43,182 nucleotides of DNA. Origin: an uncultured Nitrospirota bacterium (GTDB taxonomy: Bacteria > Nitrospinota > Nitrospinia > CAJXCL01). The first letter of the stretch is position 1. Every line of letters starts with the position of its first letter. This document shows, piece after piece, positions 8,683-17,116 of this stretch. The translations under genes and the position numbers were made by a program. The notes below the pieces were generated by a model. The model did no database searches. It saw only the letters and a list, made by a program, of their open reading frames with translations, and had not been told where the DNA came from. Location of the stretch: positions 1 to 43,182 of the forward strand of contig CAJXCL010000012.1 of NCBI GenBank assembly GCA_913051775.1, read 5' to 3'.

Positions 8683-10080
8683 TCAGGAAGTTTTTGTCGT
8701 TGACGTAAAGTCCTCACCGTATTTTTTCTTGTAGTAGGCAATTCTCTCTTCCTCAGAAGAAGGCAGACGTTTTTGTTTGTTCGTTGAATCAGGTCTTTTT
8801 TTCATACCTCTCAGTTCCTTTTTTATGGGTCTTTTATTCCTTTTCTGCTCCGCAGTGAAGGAAGTATTCTTTCCGGGTGAATGTCTGCTCTCCCGTCCTT
8901 TTTCTTTATTCCGCTGTTTTCTAAAAGAACCTGCCATGTCCTTAACCATTTCGGATTCCTCAACCCATTTTCTTTTAATCTTACAGTCAATGAAGCTTTC
9001 GATTTTCGGAAGATTCAGGGCATGGTCCTCGCACACAAGACTGTAAGCTATTCCGGTCTTTCCAGCCCTGGCAGTACGGCCAATGCGATGAACATAGTTT
9101 GCCGCGTCATTGGGCAAATCATAGTTAATAACATGGGATACATCTTCAATGTGCAGCCCACGTGCCGCTACCTCTGTGGCAACAAGGATTTTCACTCTTC
9201 CTGATTTTATGCGGTCAATTATCTGCTGGCGTTTGGATTGGGCGACATCTCCTGTAATCACCTTGGCGGGAAACCCGTTGCCAACTAATTTCCAGCCAAG
9301 CCGTTCGGCAGTTCTCTTCATATTTGTAAAAATAATTACTCGTTCAAATGCAGGTCTTTTCAAAAGACCCATAAGAGTGGGCAGCTTCTCTTCGTTAGAA
9401 ACATACACAAGCCTTTGATCAATCAAGTCAACAGTAACCTGTTCTGGTTCGATCTCGACTAAAACAGGGTCCGGTTTCATGTACTTTGAGGCAAGGCGGA
9501 TCACCCTGCTGTCAATAGTGGCAGAAAAGAGCATGGTCTGTCTTGATTTTCTCCTGGGAAGGTGTTCGGCAATATAACGGATGTCAGGAGTAAAGCCCAT
9601 GTCAAACATTCGGTCTGCTTCATCAATGATAAACTGGTCGATATTAGAGAGGGACAGGGTTTTGGACTTATAAAGATCAATCATCCTGCCGGGTGTGGCA
9701 GCGATAATGTCAACCCCTCTGGATAATTCAGATTCCTGTTTGGCGTACCCAACTCCGCCGTATACCGCAAGAGAACGAAAGGGGAGATACTTACCGAGAC
9801 TTTTGGCGTCGTAGTCGACTTGAATGGCAAGTTCCCGGGTAGGCACCATGATTAAGGCACTGGGATTTCGCACCACTTTCCTATCGGAAATAAGTTTATT
9901 CAAAATGGAAAGAAGATACACAGCGGTTTTCCCTGTCCCGGTTTGGGCTTGGGTTATAATATCCTTTCCTGCAAGGCTTTCAGGCAACGATTGTTCCTGT
10001 ACCGGTGTGCATCGCTCAAAACCTAGTTTTGCAATACCCTTCAACAAGTCCTTGTGGAAGTTTAATCGTTCAAATTTCAT
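8683..10080 (-). CDS. DEAD-box ATP-dependent RNA helicase
   Basis: A 465-aa RNA helicase that unwinds RNA duplexes during ribosome assembly, decay or cold adaptation. Motifs appear in order: Q motif FERCTPVQEQSLP (~21-33), motif I AQTGTGKT (45-52), Ia PTRELAIQ (80-87), GG, TPGR (129-132), DEAD (153-156), SAT (~184), and in the second RecA lobe VATEVAARGLHIEDV and HRIGRTARAGK. After residue ~370 a highly basic, low-complexity tail ends in a conserved-looking EEERIAYYKKKYGEDF block. The tail probably gives extra RNA affinity. The domain set fits the RhlE/RhlB/CsdA group; the exact subfamily cannot be fixed. A ~400-bp gene-free region lies upstream, consistent with a long leader. Confidence 0.93.
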   Translation of the reverse strand: MKFERLNFHKDLLKGIAKLGFERCTPVQEQSLPESLAGKDIITQAQTGTGKTAVYLLSILNKLISDRKVVRNPSALIMVPTRELAIQVDYDAKSLGKYLPFRSLAVYGGVGYAKQESELSRGVDIIAATPGRMIDLYKSKTLSLSNIDQFIIDEADRMFDMGFTPDIRYIAEHLPRRKSRQTMLFSATIDSRVIRLASKYMKPDPVLVEIEPEQVTVDLIDQRLVYVSNEEKLPTLMGLLKRPAFERVIIFTNMKRTAERLGWKLVGNGFPAKVITGDVAQSKRQQIIDRIKSGRVKILVATEVAARGLHIEDVSHVINYDLPNDAANYVHRIGRTARAGKTGIAYSLVCEDHALNLPKIESFIDCKIKRKWVEESEMVKDMAGSFRKQRNKEKGRESRHSPGKNTSFTAEQKRNKRPIKKELRGMKKRPDSTNKQKRLPSSEEERIAYYKKKYGEDFTSTTKTS

Positions 10081-10486
10081 GTTTCCCTTGGGGTTCCAAA
10101 GAGGATTTTATAGAGGCACATAGAGAGGACTTTATGGATGCTTATTCCTTTGCATGTATGTCTTAAAAAACTGAACTAATTAATTATAACAGAAACAGAA
10201 GAAATAACAAACAAAATCAAAATTAATTAAACATAATCTATTAACGGGATTGCTGGATATACCGCTCAGCGTGACCTGTTATCTTGGTCGTATAGGAATT
10301 TCCATTTTTGTTTCTTATAATAATGCATTTCCCTTAATCTCTTCTCGAGGGGGTACGATGTCTATTTCGAGTTCTATTCCTAATAAATAAATTTGTCGAA
10401 ATTTTAATAACTAACTGGTATAGTACTAACTTTAATCTAATTAAATTCTGATTTTTAAAAATTGTTAAGAAGTTTAATGTATCATT
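10081..10486. other. Intergenic region between divergent DEAD-box gene and nrdR operon
   Basis: About 400 bp without a convincing gene. It must hold the promoters of both flanking units. Next to the helicase start there is an imperfect direct repeat (agaggattttatagaggcac / agagaggactttatggat, 10100-10140). The middle is strongly AT-rich. No riboswitch, tRNA or clear NrdR box was recognised by eye. Confidence 0.5.
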
Positions 10487-10948
10487 ATGAAATGCCCTGC
10501 TTGCGGCAATCTGGAAAACAAGGTTATTGACTCCCGTTTAAGTAAAGAGGGAGATTCGATCAGACGGCGACGAGAATGTCTTAGCTGCTCGGACCGTTTT
10601 ACCACTCATGAGAAAATAGTCGTAAACCTTCCTATGTTTGTTAAGAAGGACGGACGAAGAGAACCGTTTAACTCTGAAAAAATAAAAAGCGGCATTATGA
10701 AGGCGTGCCAGAAACGTCCAATTAGCACTGACAAACAAGAAGAAATAGTTAAAAAAATTGTGAGGCATTTTCAGGAAAGCAACGATAAGGAAATATCTTA
10801 TCAGGATGTCGGAGAACTGGTCATTAAAGAATTGTACGACTTGGATGAAGTGGCGTACGTCCGATTTGCATCGGTTTATAGATCTTTTACAGATGTTGCT
10901 GAATTTATGAATGAAGTAACGGGTCTCCTGAAATCAAAAAAACAATAA
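10487..10948 (+). CDS. nrdR: Transcriptional repressor NrdR
   Basis: NrdR represses ribonucleotide reductase genes by sensing ATP/dATP through an ATP-cone and binding NrdR boxes with a zinc ribbon. The 153-aa product has the diagnostic N-terminus MKCPACG (C3, C6), then DSR, EGDSIRRRRECLSCSDRFTT (C31, C34 complete the zinc site). The ATP-cone follows from ~46 to 136 (VKKDGRREPFNSEKI, YVRFASVYRSF). Length equals the family norm. It is the first gene of a tightly packed run with the siroheme/heme genes (7 nt to the next start), so it is probably co-transcribed with them. That pairing is not required by function. No nrd structural gene is in the window. Confidence 0.96.
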   Translation: MKCPACGNLENKVIDSRLSKEGDSIRRRRECLSCSDRFTTHEKIVVNLPMFVKKDGRREPFNSEKIKSGIMKACQKRPISTDKQEEIVKKIVRHFQESNDKEISYQDVGELVIKELYDLDEVAYVRFASVYRSFTDVAEFMNEVTGLLKSKKQ

Positions 10949-10955
10949 ACTTACT

Positions 10956-11600
10956 ATGTCGGGATATTACCCCGTATTGCTGGATCTCAAGGATAAGAGA
11001 TGTGTTGTAATCGGTGGAGGAAAGGTTGCAGAAAGAAAAGTAACCTCACTGGTTAGGGCAAAAGCTATCGTCACCGTGGTCAGCCTTGAACTGACGGAGT
11101 CATTGCAGCAAATGGCGGAGAAAAAAAAGATTCACTATATAAACGCCTGTTTTAAGGAAAGACATCTAGATGGGGCTTTTCTCGTTATAGGCGCCGTCAA
11201 CAATCCGAAAATTAACCATCACATTTTTAAGGCAGCCGCAAAAAAAAACAAGCTGGTGAATACCGTGGATTCCCCGGATGAATGCAACTTCATTGTTCCA
11301 TCCATCATTAAACAAGGGGATTTAATGATAAGCATATCTACCGGAGGAAAAAGCCCTGCCCTCGCAAAAAAAGTCCGGAAACAATTGGAAAACCAGTTTG
11401 GAAAGGCTTACAAAGATTTTTTGTCGTTTATGGGAGAGTTAAGGCAGAGGATAATTGCTCAATTTCCCGACACAAAATATCGAAATAAAATTTTTCAGGC
11501 CCTGGTCGACTCAGAACTCATTGATTTATTTAAGAAAGGGTTAAGGAAAAAAGCAGAAAAAAAAGCCGAAGAAATCATTAATCGTTTTTCTAAAAACTGA
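10956..11600 (+). CDS. Precorrin-2 dehydrogenase / sirohydrochlorin ferrochelatase (Met8/CysG-N type)
   Basis: Makes siroheme, or precursors of heme d1/B12, by NAD-dependent oxidation of precorrin-2 and possibly iron insertion. The 214-aa protein has a Rossmann NAD site VVIGGGKVAERKV (~18-30). A dimerisation segment follows with NTVDSPDECNFIVPSI and SISTGGKSPALAKKVR, which are signature stretches of the CysG N-terminal/Met8 family. It lacks the CysG methyltransferase domain, so uroporphyrinogen methylation must be encoded elsewhere. The start follows nrdR by 7 nt and the gene precedes ccsA by 10 nt, placing it in the tetrapyrrole operon. Siroheme or heme d1 demand fits a respiratory organism. 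The ferrochelatase role is inferred from family members. Confidence 0.92.
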   Translation: MSGYYPVLLDLKDKRCVVIGGGKVAERKVTSLVRAKAIVTVVSLELTESLQQMAEKKKIHYINACFKERHLDGAFLVIGAVNNPKINHHIFKAAAKKNKLVNTVDSPDECNFIVPSIIKQGDLMISISTGGKSPALAKKVRKQLENQFGKAYKDFLSFMGELRQRIIAQFPDTKYRNKIFQALVDSELIDLFKKGLRKKAEKKAEEIINRFSKN

Positions 11601-11610
11601 TTTATTTAAT

Positions 11611-12399
11611 ATGAAAAACATTGTATTTAATATTTCCCTGTTTTGCTATTTTATTGGGTCATTACAGCATATTCTTTATCTGGCATTGAGGCGACGATTT
11701 TTATATCTCTCAGCTAACGGGATTGTTGTAGCAGGTTTTGCGTTTCTGTTTCTGGGACTGATTTTGCGTTCCGCGGAAACCGGCCACGGGCCATACACAA
11801 GTCCATACGAATATTCTCTCTTTATATCCTGGGCAATTATTTTGTCCTATTTTTTTGTTGAGTTTAAATACCGCATTAAAGATCTGGGTGCTTTTGTTGT
11901 TCCGCTAGCTTTTATCATGATGCTTTATGCTTCATCTTTGCCCCAGGAATCTGCCGCTTTTGGACCATCTAAGAAATTCTGGCTAACTATTCACCTGACC
12001 CTTTCTATGCTGGGGTTAGGCGCGTTTACAATTGCTTTCGGAGCAAGCATCATGTACCTGGTTCAAGAGAAGCTGCTTAAAACCAAAAAGATTGGCTCTC
12101 TCTATCACAGGCTCCCGTCTTTAGAAATCCTTGATGATGTGATGCACTGGATTATAGCCATAGGTTTTCCTATTTTTACAATTGGTTTTATTACCGGTTC
12201 CATCTGGATAGAAAAAACAGATGGCTCTTATTTTTCCTGGAAAGTCCAAAAAACGCTCCCTTTACTCATAACCTGGGTTATCTATGGATCTTTGTTTTTA
12301 GGCCGTATAATAGCAGGATGGAGACGAAAAAAGGTAGCTGTGTTATCCATTATTGGTTTTTTTTCAGTAATAATAACTTATCTGCTACACGCTTATTAA
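11611..12399 (+). CDS. ccsA: CcsA/HemX-type cytochrome c assembly membrane protein
   Basis: A 262-aa protein with about eight membrane spans, of the CcsA/ResC/HemX family. In System II cytochrome c maturation CcsA-like proteins handle heme on the outer side of the membrane for ligation to CxxCH motifs. Family landmarks include SPYEYSLFISW near residue 70, HLTLSMLGLGAFTIAFG near 130, and the late GSIWIEKTDGSYFSWKVQKT block. This last block is a degenerate version of the WWD motif (classically WGxYWxWDPKE) and is followed by LLITWVIYG. Degeneracy of WWD is typical of HemX-like members next to hemA, so a role in heme supply or HemA control is an alternative to heme ligation. It sits 4 nt before hemA. 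No ResB partner is visible. Confidence 0.85.
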   Translation: MKNIVFNISLFCYFIGSLQHILYLALRRRFLYLSANGIVVAGFAFLFLGLILRSAETGHGPYTSPYEYSLFISWAIILSYFFVEFKYRIKDLGAFVVPLAFIMMLYASSLPQESAAFGPSKKFWLTIHLTLSMLGLGAFTIAFGASIMYLVQEKLLKTKKIGSLYHRLPSLEILDDVMHWIIAIGFPIFTIGFITGSIWIEKTDGSYFSWKVQKTLPLLITWVIYGSLFLGRIIAGWRRKKVAVLSIIGFFSVIITYLLHAY

Positions 12400-12403
12400 T
12401 TCA

Positions 12404-13675
12404 ATGAATCCTAATATCATAGTAGTTGGAGTTAACCATAAAAGCGCTCCTATTGAAATACGTGAAAAGTTGGCCTTTTCAATGAGGAAACTGAATGAAT
12501 CCCTAAAGAACCTTGATCGGCATCCCCTGATTTCAGAAAACATCATTTTGTCCACGTGTAATCGAGTTGAAATATATGCAAAGGTAGAAGATATAGAAAA
12601 CGGTGTAATATCGCTGAAAAAATTTTTTGCCGATTATCATGAAATACCCATGCAAGAGCTGAATCAACATTTTTACACTTATATAAACCAAGAAACAATT
12701 GAGCATCTCTTTAGTGTTTCTTCCAGCCTGGATTCTATGATCGTGGGAGAACCACAAATATTGGGACAAGTAAAGGACGCCTATGTTGCAGCTAAAGATC
12801 AGAAAGCAACCGGCATAATTTTAAGCCAACTGTTTGAGAGATCCTTTTCAGTAGCAAAAAAAGTACGCTCCGAAACCGCTATAGCTGAAAAGGCTGTTTC
12901 TATTAGTTATGCTGCTGTTGAGCTGGCAAAGAAAATCTTTGATGATCTAAAAGACAAAGTTGTATTACTGGTTGGAGCCGGTGAAATGTCCGAATTGGCC
13001 GCACGACACCTTCTTGCTTCAGGGGTGAACTCTATTCTGGTTTCCAGTAGAAATTTCGAACGGGCTGTTGGACTTGCACGTAGCTTAAAAGGAAGCGCCA
13101 TCAGATTTGAAAATTTTGCCGATGAATTGATCAGAACCGATATTGTAATTTCATCTACAAGCGCTCCCAATTCCATCATTAGGAAAGATGTAGTGGAAAA
13201 AGCGATTCATAAAAGAAAAAACAAGCCGATGTTCTTTATCGATATTGCTGTCCCAAGGGATGTAGAACCAGAAGTGAATGATATAGAAAATATATACCTC
13301 TATAATATAGACGACTTGCAGAAAATAGTAGATTCCAATAAATTGGAGAGGGAAAAAGAGGCAAAAAAAGCCAGAGCACTCATTAAAGACGAGGTTGTGC
13401 TGTTTTCCGAGTGGCTAGTATCCTTAAAAGTTGCTCCGACAATCAGTTCTATTAGAGAACAGGCGGAAAAAATACGTGTATCGGAATTGGAAAAAACCTT
13501 TTTCAAATTAAAAGACCTCACCGAAACACAAAGAGTCACAATAGAGAACATGACCTCCAGCATTATTAATAAAATTCTTCACAAGCCCACGGCTAAACTT
13601 CGAGAACAGACAAAAGAAAAAGACGGGCATTGGTATATTCAAGTAGTACGTCACCTTTTTCACTTGGACAAGTAA
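12404..13675 (+). CDS. hemA: Glutamyl-tRNA reductase HemA
   Basis: First committed enzyme of the C5 heme pathway; it reduces glutamyl-tRNA(Glu) to glutamate-1-semialdehyde with NADPH. The 423-aa sequence has the catalytic STCNRVEIYA block with nucleophile C52, the substrate-binding GEPQILGQVKDAY (~117-129), the NADPH Rossmann motif VGAGEMSELAARHL (~193), FIDIAVPRDVEP (~290), and the C-terminal helical dimerisation domain. Length is typical. It overlaps none of its neighbours but is within 4-5 nt of ccsA and hemC, which strongly suggests translational coupling. The N-terminal MNPNIIVVGVNHKSAP supports the annotated ATG. Together with hemC it supplies tetrapyrrole for the many c-type cytochromes encoded later in this window. 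Confidence 0.97.
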   Translation: MNPNIIVVGVNHKSAPIEIREKLAFSMRKLNESLKNLDRHPLISENIILSTCNRVEIYAKVEDIENGVISLKKFFADYHEIPMQELNQHFYTYINQETIEHLFSVSSSLDSMIVGEPQILGQVKDAYVAAKDQKATGIILSQLFERSFSVAKKVRSETAIAEKAVSISYAAVELAKKIFDDLKDKVVLLVGAGEMSELAARHLLASGVNSILVSSRNFERAVGLARSLKGSAIRFENFADELIRTDIVISSTSAPNSIIRKDVVEKAIHKRKNKPMFFIDIAVPRDVEPEVNDIENIYLYNIDDLQKIVDSNKLEREKEAKKARALIKDEVVLFSEWLVSLKVAPTISSIREQAEKIRVSELEKTFFKLKDLTETQRVTIENMTSSIINKILHKPTAKLREQTKEKDGHWYIQVVRHLFHLDK

Positions 13676-13679
13676 ATAA

Positions 13680-14633
13680 ATGAAAAAAGAAATCAAGATC
13701 GGCTCCCGTGGAAGCGCTCTGGCTTTGTGGCAAGCAAACTGGGTGAGGGACTCATTGCTAAAAAATTGTCCAGAACTCACTGTTACTATTGTAAAAATAA
13801 CAACTTCTGGTGACAGGTTTCTTGATGTCCCTCTCTCCACAGTTGGCGGTAAAGGTTTATTTACCAAAGAAATAGAGGAAGCGCTATTGGACCACAGGGT
13901 GGACATCGCGGTTCACAGCATGAAAGATGTTCCTGCAGTATTGCCGGAAGGACTATCAATAGATGTAATAACTGAAAGAGAAGATCCCAGAGATGTTTTA
14001 ATTTCAAAGGGAAATCTTGCCTTAAGGGATCTTCCACAGGGGGCCCGGGTTGGAACATCCAGCCTCAGGCGGCAGGCCCAATTATTGAGATTTCGGCCTG
14101 ATTTGAAGATTGCTCCTCTCCGCGGCAATGTGGGAACTAGGATTAATAAATTAAAAAACAATGCTTTTGATGCTATTGTCCTGGCAGCAGCAGGAGTGAA
14201 AAGATTGCAATGGGAATATACAATTTCCGAATATATTGAACCAGAAATTTGCCTCCCTGCAATTGGCCAGGGAGCCCTTGGATTAGAAATAAGGACAAAT
14301 GATAAAAATATTTTGCATCATGTAAATAGTTTCGACCATCAAAAAACGCACACAGCGCTAAAAGCTGAAAGGGCTCTCCTCAAAAAAATGCAAGGAGGGT
14401 GCCAGATTCCGATCGCAGCTTTTGGAGAAGTAAGTGAAAAAAATATTAAATTAACAGCTATGGTTTCAAGTATTGATGGTAAACGATTTATTAAAGAATT
14501 TGACATCGCTTCTTTGAACAAAGCAGAACAGTTGGGGCTTGATATAGCGGAAAAAATGCTTTCAAACGGAGCTGATAAAATCATTCAAGAGACCTTAAAA
14601 ATGGCTTCAAACGTCCGTGTTGATAAAAATTAA
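13680..14633 (+). CDS. hemC: Porphobilinogen deaminase HemC
   Basis: Polymerises four porphobilinogens into hydroxymethylbilane. The 317-aa protein shows IGSRGSALALWQA at the N-terminus, VHSMKDVPA (~78-86), the arginine-rich GTSSLRRQAQLLR (~125-137), LRGNVGTRINKL, and QGGCQIPIAAF. In the last block C241 is the attachment point of the dipyrromethane cofactor. All catalytic features are present and length is normal. It begins 4 nt after the hemA stop and is the last gene of the operon: a short hairpin with a T-run overlaps its stop codon. hemD and hemB are absent from the window, so the operon covers only the early tetrapyrrole steps. Confidence 0.97.
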   Translation: MKKEIKIGSRGSALALWQANWVRDSLLKNCPELTVTIVKITTSGDRFLDVPLSTVGGKGLFTKEIEEALLDHRVDIAVHSMKDVPAVLPEGLSIDVITEREDPRDVLISKGNLALRDLPQGARVGTSSLRRQAQLLRFRPDLKIAPLRGNVGTRINKLKNNAFDAIVLAAAGVKRLQWEYTISEYIEPEICLPAIGQGALGLEIRTNDKNILHHVNSFDHQKTHTALKAERALLKKMQGGCQIPIAAFGEVSEKNIKLTAMVSSIDGKRFIKEFDIASLNKAEQLGLDIAEKMLSNGADKIIQETLKMASNVRVDKN

Positions 14634-14651
14634 AAGTGTGCCACTTTTTTT
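14632..14651 (+). terminator. Rho-independent terminator of the nrdR-hemC operon
   Basis: AAAAGTG (14632-14638) pairs with CACTTTT (14642-14648) around a 3-nt loop and is followed by further T residues. It overlaps the hemC stop codon. The stem is short and A/T-rich, so strength is uncertain. Confidence 0.5.
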
Positions 14652-14755
14652 CGTCTAAGCTAAAATAACCCTTGACATCAGCATCAATAAGGGGCTACCC
14701 TTAATTTCAATTCTTAAAAGAAAGTTAATTATCATATAAGAAAGGAGGCGATAAT

Positions 14756-15031
14756 TTGACAAAATCTGATTTAATCAATGCGGTTCATTTAAATAGCGGG
14801 TCTGAACTTAGTAAAAAATTAGTTGGGGAACTTATAGATTGCACTTTTCAAAATGTCAGCAAAGCAGTGAGAAAAAACAAAAGATTTTCCTATCCTGACT
14901 TTGGCACTTTTACAGTTAAAAAGAGAAAAGCACGCATGGGAAGGAATCCACAAACCGGTGATAAAATTAAAATAAAAGCGAGCAAAACAGTAGGGTTTAA
15001 ACCGGCACCTAGTCTCAAGAGTTCTTTATAA
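14756..15031 (+). CDS. HU/IHF-family DNA-binding protein
   Basis: A 91-aa nucleoid-associated protein that bends DNA as a dimer. The frame starts at TTG 14756, seven nt after a strong AAAGGAGG, giving MTKSDLINAVH; no ATG offers a better opening. The family pattern is complete: N-terminal helices, then FSYPDFGTFTVKKRKARMGR (the beta-arm entry, ~43-62), the conserved NPQTGDKIKIKA segment that intercalates into DNA, and the terminal VGFKPAPSLK. It is followed by a strong terminator and is therefore a single-gene unit. Whether it acts as HU (non-specific) or IHF (site-specific) cannot be told. The rare start codon may limit expression. Confidence 0.95.
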   Translation: MTKSDLINAVHLNSGSELSKKLVGELIDCTFQNVSKAVRKNKRFSYPDFGTFTVKKRKARMGRNPQTGDKIKIKASKTVGFKPAPSLKSSL

Positions 15032-15055
15032 TTATATAAAAAATATATTTTTTAT

Positions 15056-15090
15056 AAATGCCAGCATGATGGTTGTGCTGGCATTTTTTA
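15056..15090 (+). terminator. Strong intrinsic terminator after the HU gene
   Basis: AAATGCCAGCA pairs with TGCTGGCATTT around a short loop and runs straight into a T-tract. The stem of about 11 bp is the best terminator in the left half of the window. It probably also separates convergent rsmA transcription. Confidence 0.9.
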
Positions 15091-15113
15091 TAACTACTTC
15101 CTAATTATTTCAA

Positions 15114-15935
15114 TTACTTACATGATTTTTTTATGATTTTTCCGATACTCCGAGTCAGCTTCAAATATTCTTTAATGCTTAACATCTCTCCTCGCACATC
15201 AAAATTAATGCCGGTTTCCAAACTAACCTTTTTCAAATCATGATCTAAAAGTGGAAGCGCTTTTAAGTTATTTCTTAACTTTTTTCTCCTATGCGAAAAA
15301 GCTATTTTCACAATCTTATAAAATAATTCTGGATTATCAGACCGCTTAAACAATTGCTTTTTTGGTTTAATTTTAACTAAAGCAGAAAATACCTTTGGGG
15401 GTGGAGAAAATGATTTTGGAGGAATATTCATAAGAATTTCTACGCTAAAATATAACTGAATAAATATGGACAGAGAACCGTAATCTTTTGTTCCGGGTGA
15501 GGCAACCAACCTTTCAGCTACTTCTTTTTGTAACATGAAGAGCATTTCAGAAAACTTTTCCCGATAGTTTATTAAATGCATAATAATTCTTGTCCCTATA
15601 CTATAAGGCAGATTACCTATTACTTTGATTCTTTCAGAAATAATTGAGAGGTCATATTTTAAAATATCTTCATGAATCAAGTTAAGATTTTGAGCTTCAT
15701 TAGAAAATCGCCTTTCTAAATAACGAACTAACTCATTATCAATTTCTATTGCAATAACTTTTCGGGCATATTTAAAAAGTATAGAGGTTAAAACGCCTTT
15801 ACCCGGTCCAATTTCCAGCACAATCTCATTACGCCTGATGTCCGCAAATGAAACAATCTTTTCTGCAACCCGTTCATCCTTCAAAAAATGTTGTCCATAT
15901 TTTTTTCGTTTTTTATGTTTCACAATCCTCATCAT
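15114..15935 (-). CDS. rsmA: 16S rRNA dimethyladenosine transferase RsmA (KsgA)
   Basis: Dimethylates two adjacent adenines in helix 45 of 16S rRNA late in small-subunit assembly. The 273-aa protein has the N-terminal KKYGQHFLKDERVAEKIV, SAM-binding motif I LEIGPGKGVLT (~42-52), the acidic IAIEIDNEL, the catalytic motif IV GNLPYSIGTRI (~107-117) and the FSPPPKVFSALVKI segment near 180. A C-terminal helical domain ends in a lysine-rich stretch. Length is normal. The gene converges on HU and is preceded by a palindromic repeat. The start at 15935 gives MMRIVKHKKRKKYG; the second methionine is an equally possible start. Identity is secure. Confidence 0.96.
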   Translation of the reverse strand: MMRIVKHKKRKKYGQHFLKDERVAEKIVSFADIRRNEIVLEIGPGKGVLTSILFKYARKVIAIEIDNELVRYLERRFSNEAQNLNLIHEDILKYDLSIISERIKVIGNLPYSIGTRIIMHLINYREKFSEMLFMLQKEVAERLVASPGTKDYGSLSIFIQLYFSVEILMNIPPKSFSPPPKVFSALVKIKPKKQLFKRSDNPELFYKIVKIAFSHRRKKLRNNLKALPLLDHDLKKVSLETGINFDVRGEMLSIKEYLKLTRSIGKIIKKSCK

Positions 15936-15985
15936 AGTTTAAAGTAAACAGAATTCCTATATAATGAACGAGATTCTGAATATTG

Positions 15986-16061
15986 GTCATTTCGACCAAA
16001 GGTAAAAATCTATAACCTCTATATTTAGTCCCCTAAGATTTCTCACTCCGTTCGAAATGAC
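15986..16061. repeat. Intergenic palindromic repeat with ~26-bp imperfect inverted ends
   Basis: Left end GTCATTTCGACCAAAGG and right end CCGTTCGAAATGAC are inverted copies. They enclose a short middle that includes 'agtcccctaagatttctcac'. This is the widely dispersed 'gtcatttcgaacgaagtgagaaatct' palindrome known from many bacterial genomes, a REP/MITE-like element. It separates rsmA from a small plus-strand frame. Confidence 0.75.
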
Positions 16062-16090
16062 AGTAAAGGGGAGTTCTCGTTCAGGCAGAC

Positions 16091-16285
16091 TTGGTTTTTG
16101 TTATGCTGGTTTTTTCTATTCTTGCTATTATTTTTGTAATTAGCAGATCGAACGAGGCTATCAAACTGCTAAACAACAGGGTTAACATGCATTCAGGCAT
16201 ATTAAAAAAAATGAAGAAAGGGAATAAAAAAATGGGTATGCCATTTGCTGAGGAAGACGCCATTAAAAATATCCTTAACAGCTAA
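16091..16285 (+). CDS. Small single-pass membrane protein, hypothetical (64 aa)
   Basis: The frame starts with TTG at 16091 or ATG at 16103. It encodes one strong hydrophobic helix (VMLVFSILAIIFVI), then SRSNEAIKLLNN and a lysine-rich, possibly helical tail ending FAEEDAIKNILNS. A purine-rich AGGGGAG lies about 20 nt upstream, and the end of the palindromic repeat abuts the region. No family was recognised. Support is the membrane segment followed by a charged tail with a sensible N-in/C-out charge pattern. The other strand also has a 60-aa frame here, which looks like its shadow. It could be a real small anchor protein or chance. Confidence 0.4.
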   Translation: MVFVMLVFSILAIIFVISRSNEAIKLLNNRVNMHSGILKKMKKGNKKMGMPFAEEDAIKNILNS

Positions 16286-16308
16286 TTCAAATAAATAATC
16301 CTGTTTTA

Positions 16309-16950
16309 TTATTTTCTTTCCCACCCTATTAAAGCTGAAACAGATTTGCGGGGAATCATTAAATATGATTCCGATATGGAAACCCCTATCCGTCTTGCCT
16401 CGGTTATTTCTAATATCTCTTTTTGTGCTTCAACATGCCAATCTCCGTATCCAACGCTATATCGCTTTTTTGAAATAAAACCGGCTTTTATAATACCTTG
16501 AGAAATTCTTTTTTCAACAGCCTCAGCCATATATTCCGCCATCCAGTTTCCAACATGTTCCAGAAAAAACGAGCCTGACTGGTCATCCTTTGCCATTTCA
16601 ACCGCATGGTTTTCTAACTCAGGTCCGATGGTCGACACAAAAAGTGAACAATATTCGCAATTTTTTAATATTTCTGCCACCTTTTTGCCGTTAACGAGGG
16701 TTTCACTTTTGTCCAGGACAACTTTACTTTCAAATACGTTTTTTATTTGAAACGTATTATAGCAGGCCTTCCCATGGACTAGCCCATACGCTATTTCAAT
16801 AACGTTTTTCAATTCTTCCCCAAGTTTTTTTTCATTCAGATCTTTCAGGTTTTTTTTTACCGGTATTCGCAATTCTCTTAATACCCTCTTTTCATCAATC
16901 TCAAAGGGAATATTCGCTAGCACAGAAACATGATTCAGGCTTTTAATCAT
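16309..16950 (-). CDS. MetH-activation-domain-like protein (stand-alone)
   Basis: The C-terminal half resembles the reactivation domain of cobalamin-dependent methionine synthase, which binds SAM: KKRYSVGYGDWHVEAQKEIL followed by RIGVSISESYLMIPRKSVSA and IGW. In MetH the matching elements are RYSPGYGDWP..Q and the tyrosine- and arginine-containing SAM loop. The N-terminal ~120 residues are not recognisable. From ATG 16950 the protein is 213 aa; a GTG at 17022 would add a hydrophobic 24-residue extension lacking a good ribosome site, so the ATG is preferred. Stand-alone proteins of this type in anaerobes may reactivate split MetH or another corrinoid methyltransferase. That role is inferred; no other cobalamin gene is nearby. 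Confidence 0.78.
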   Translation of the reverse strand: MIKSLNHVSVLANIPFEIDEKRVLRELRIPVKKNLKDLNEKKLGEELKNVIEIAYGLVHGKACYNTFQIKNVFESKVVLDKSETLVNGKKVAEILKNCEYCSLFVSTIGPELENHAVEMAKDDQSGSFFLEHVGNWMAEYMAEAVEKRISQGIIKAGFISKKRYSVGYGDWHVEAQKEILEITEARRIGVSISESYLMIPRKSVSALIGWERK

Positions 16951-17044
16951 AAACTTGACAACTTTAATAAGAAATATTATAAATTTAAAATGGAAATCAA
17001 ATAAAATTAAACCTTTTACCACAAAGATTATTAAGCTTAAACCT

Positions 17045-17089
17045 TTATTGTAATATTATTTTCAGATATAATATAGTCTATATTAGACT
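17045..17089 (+). promoter_or_regulatory. Putative promoter with overlapping palindromic operator
   Basis: A TATAAT at 17067-17072 has a weak -35 (TTATTG, 17045-17050) 16 nt upstream. Immediately downstream lies a perfect palindrome AGTCTA-TAT-TAGACT (17075-17089), where a repressor would block transcription. It would drive the small membrane gene at 17117 and the DUF1844 gene. Confidence 0.45.
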
Positions 17090-17116
17090 TTTGTTTTTTC
17101 TTAAAGGAATAATGAT

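Noticed and set aside
14672-14701. TTGACA promoter for the HU gene
   Set aside because: A -35 match exists at 14672-14677, but no acceptable -10 is found at 16-18 nt spacing.
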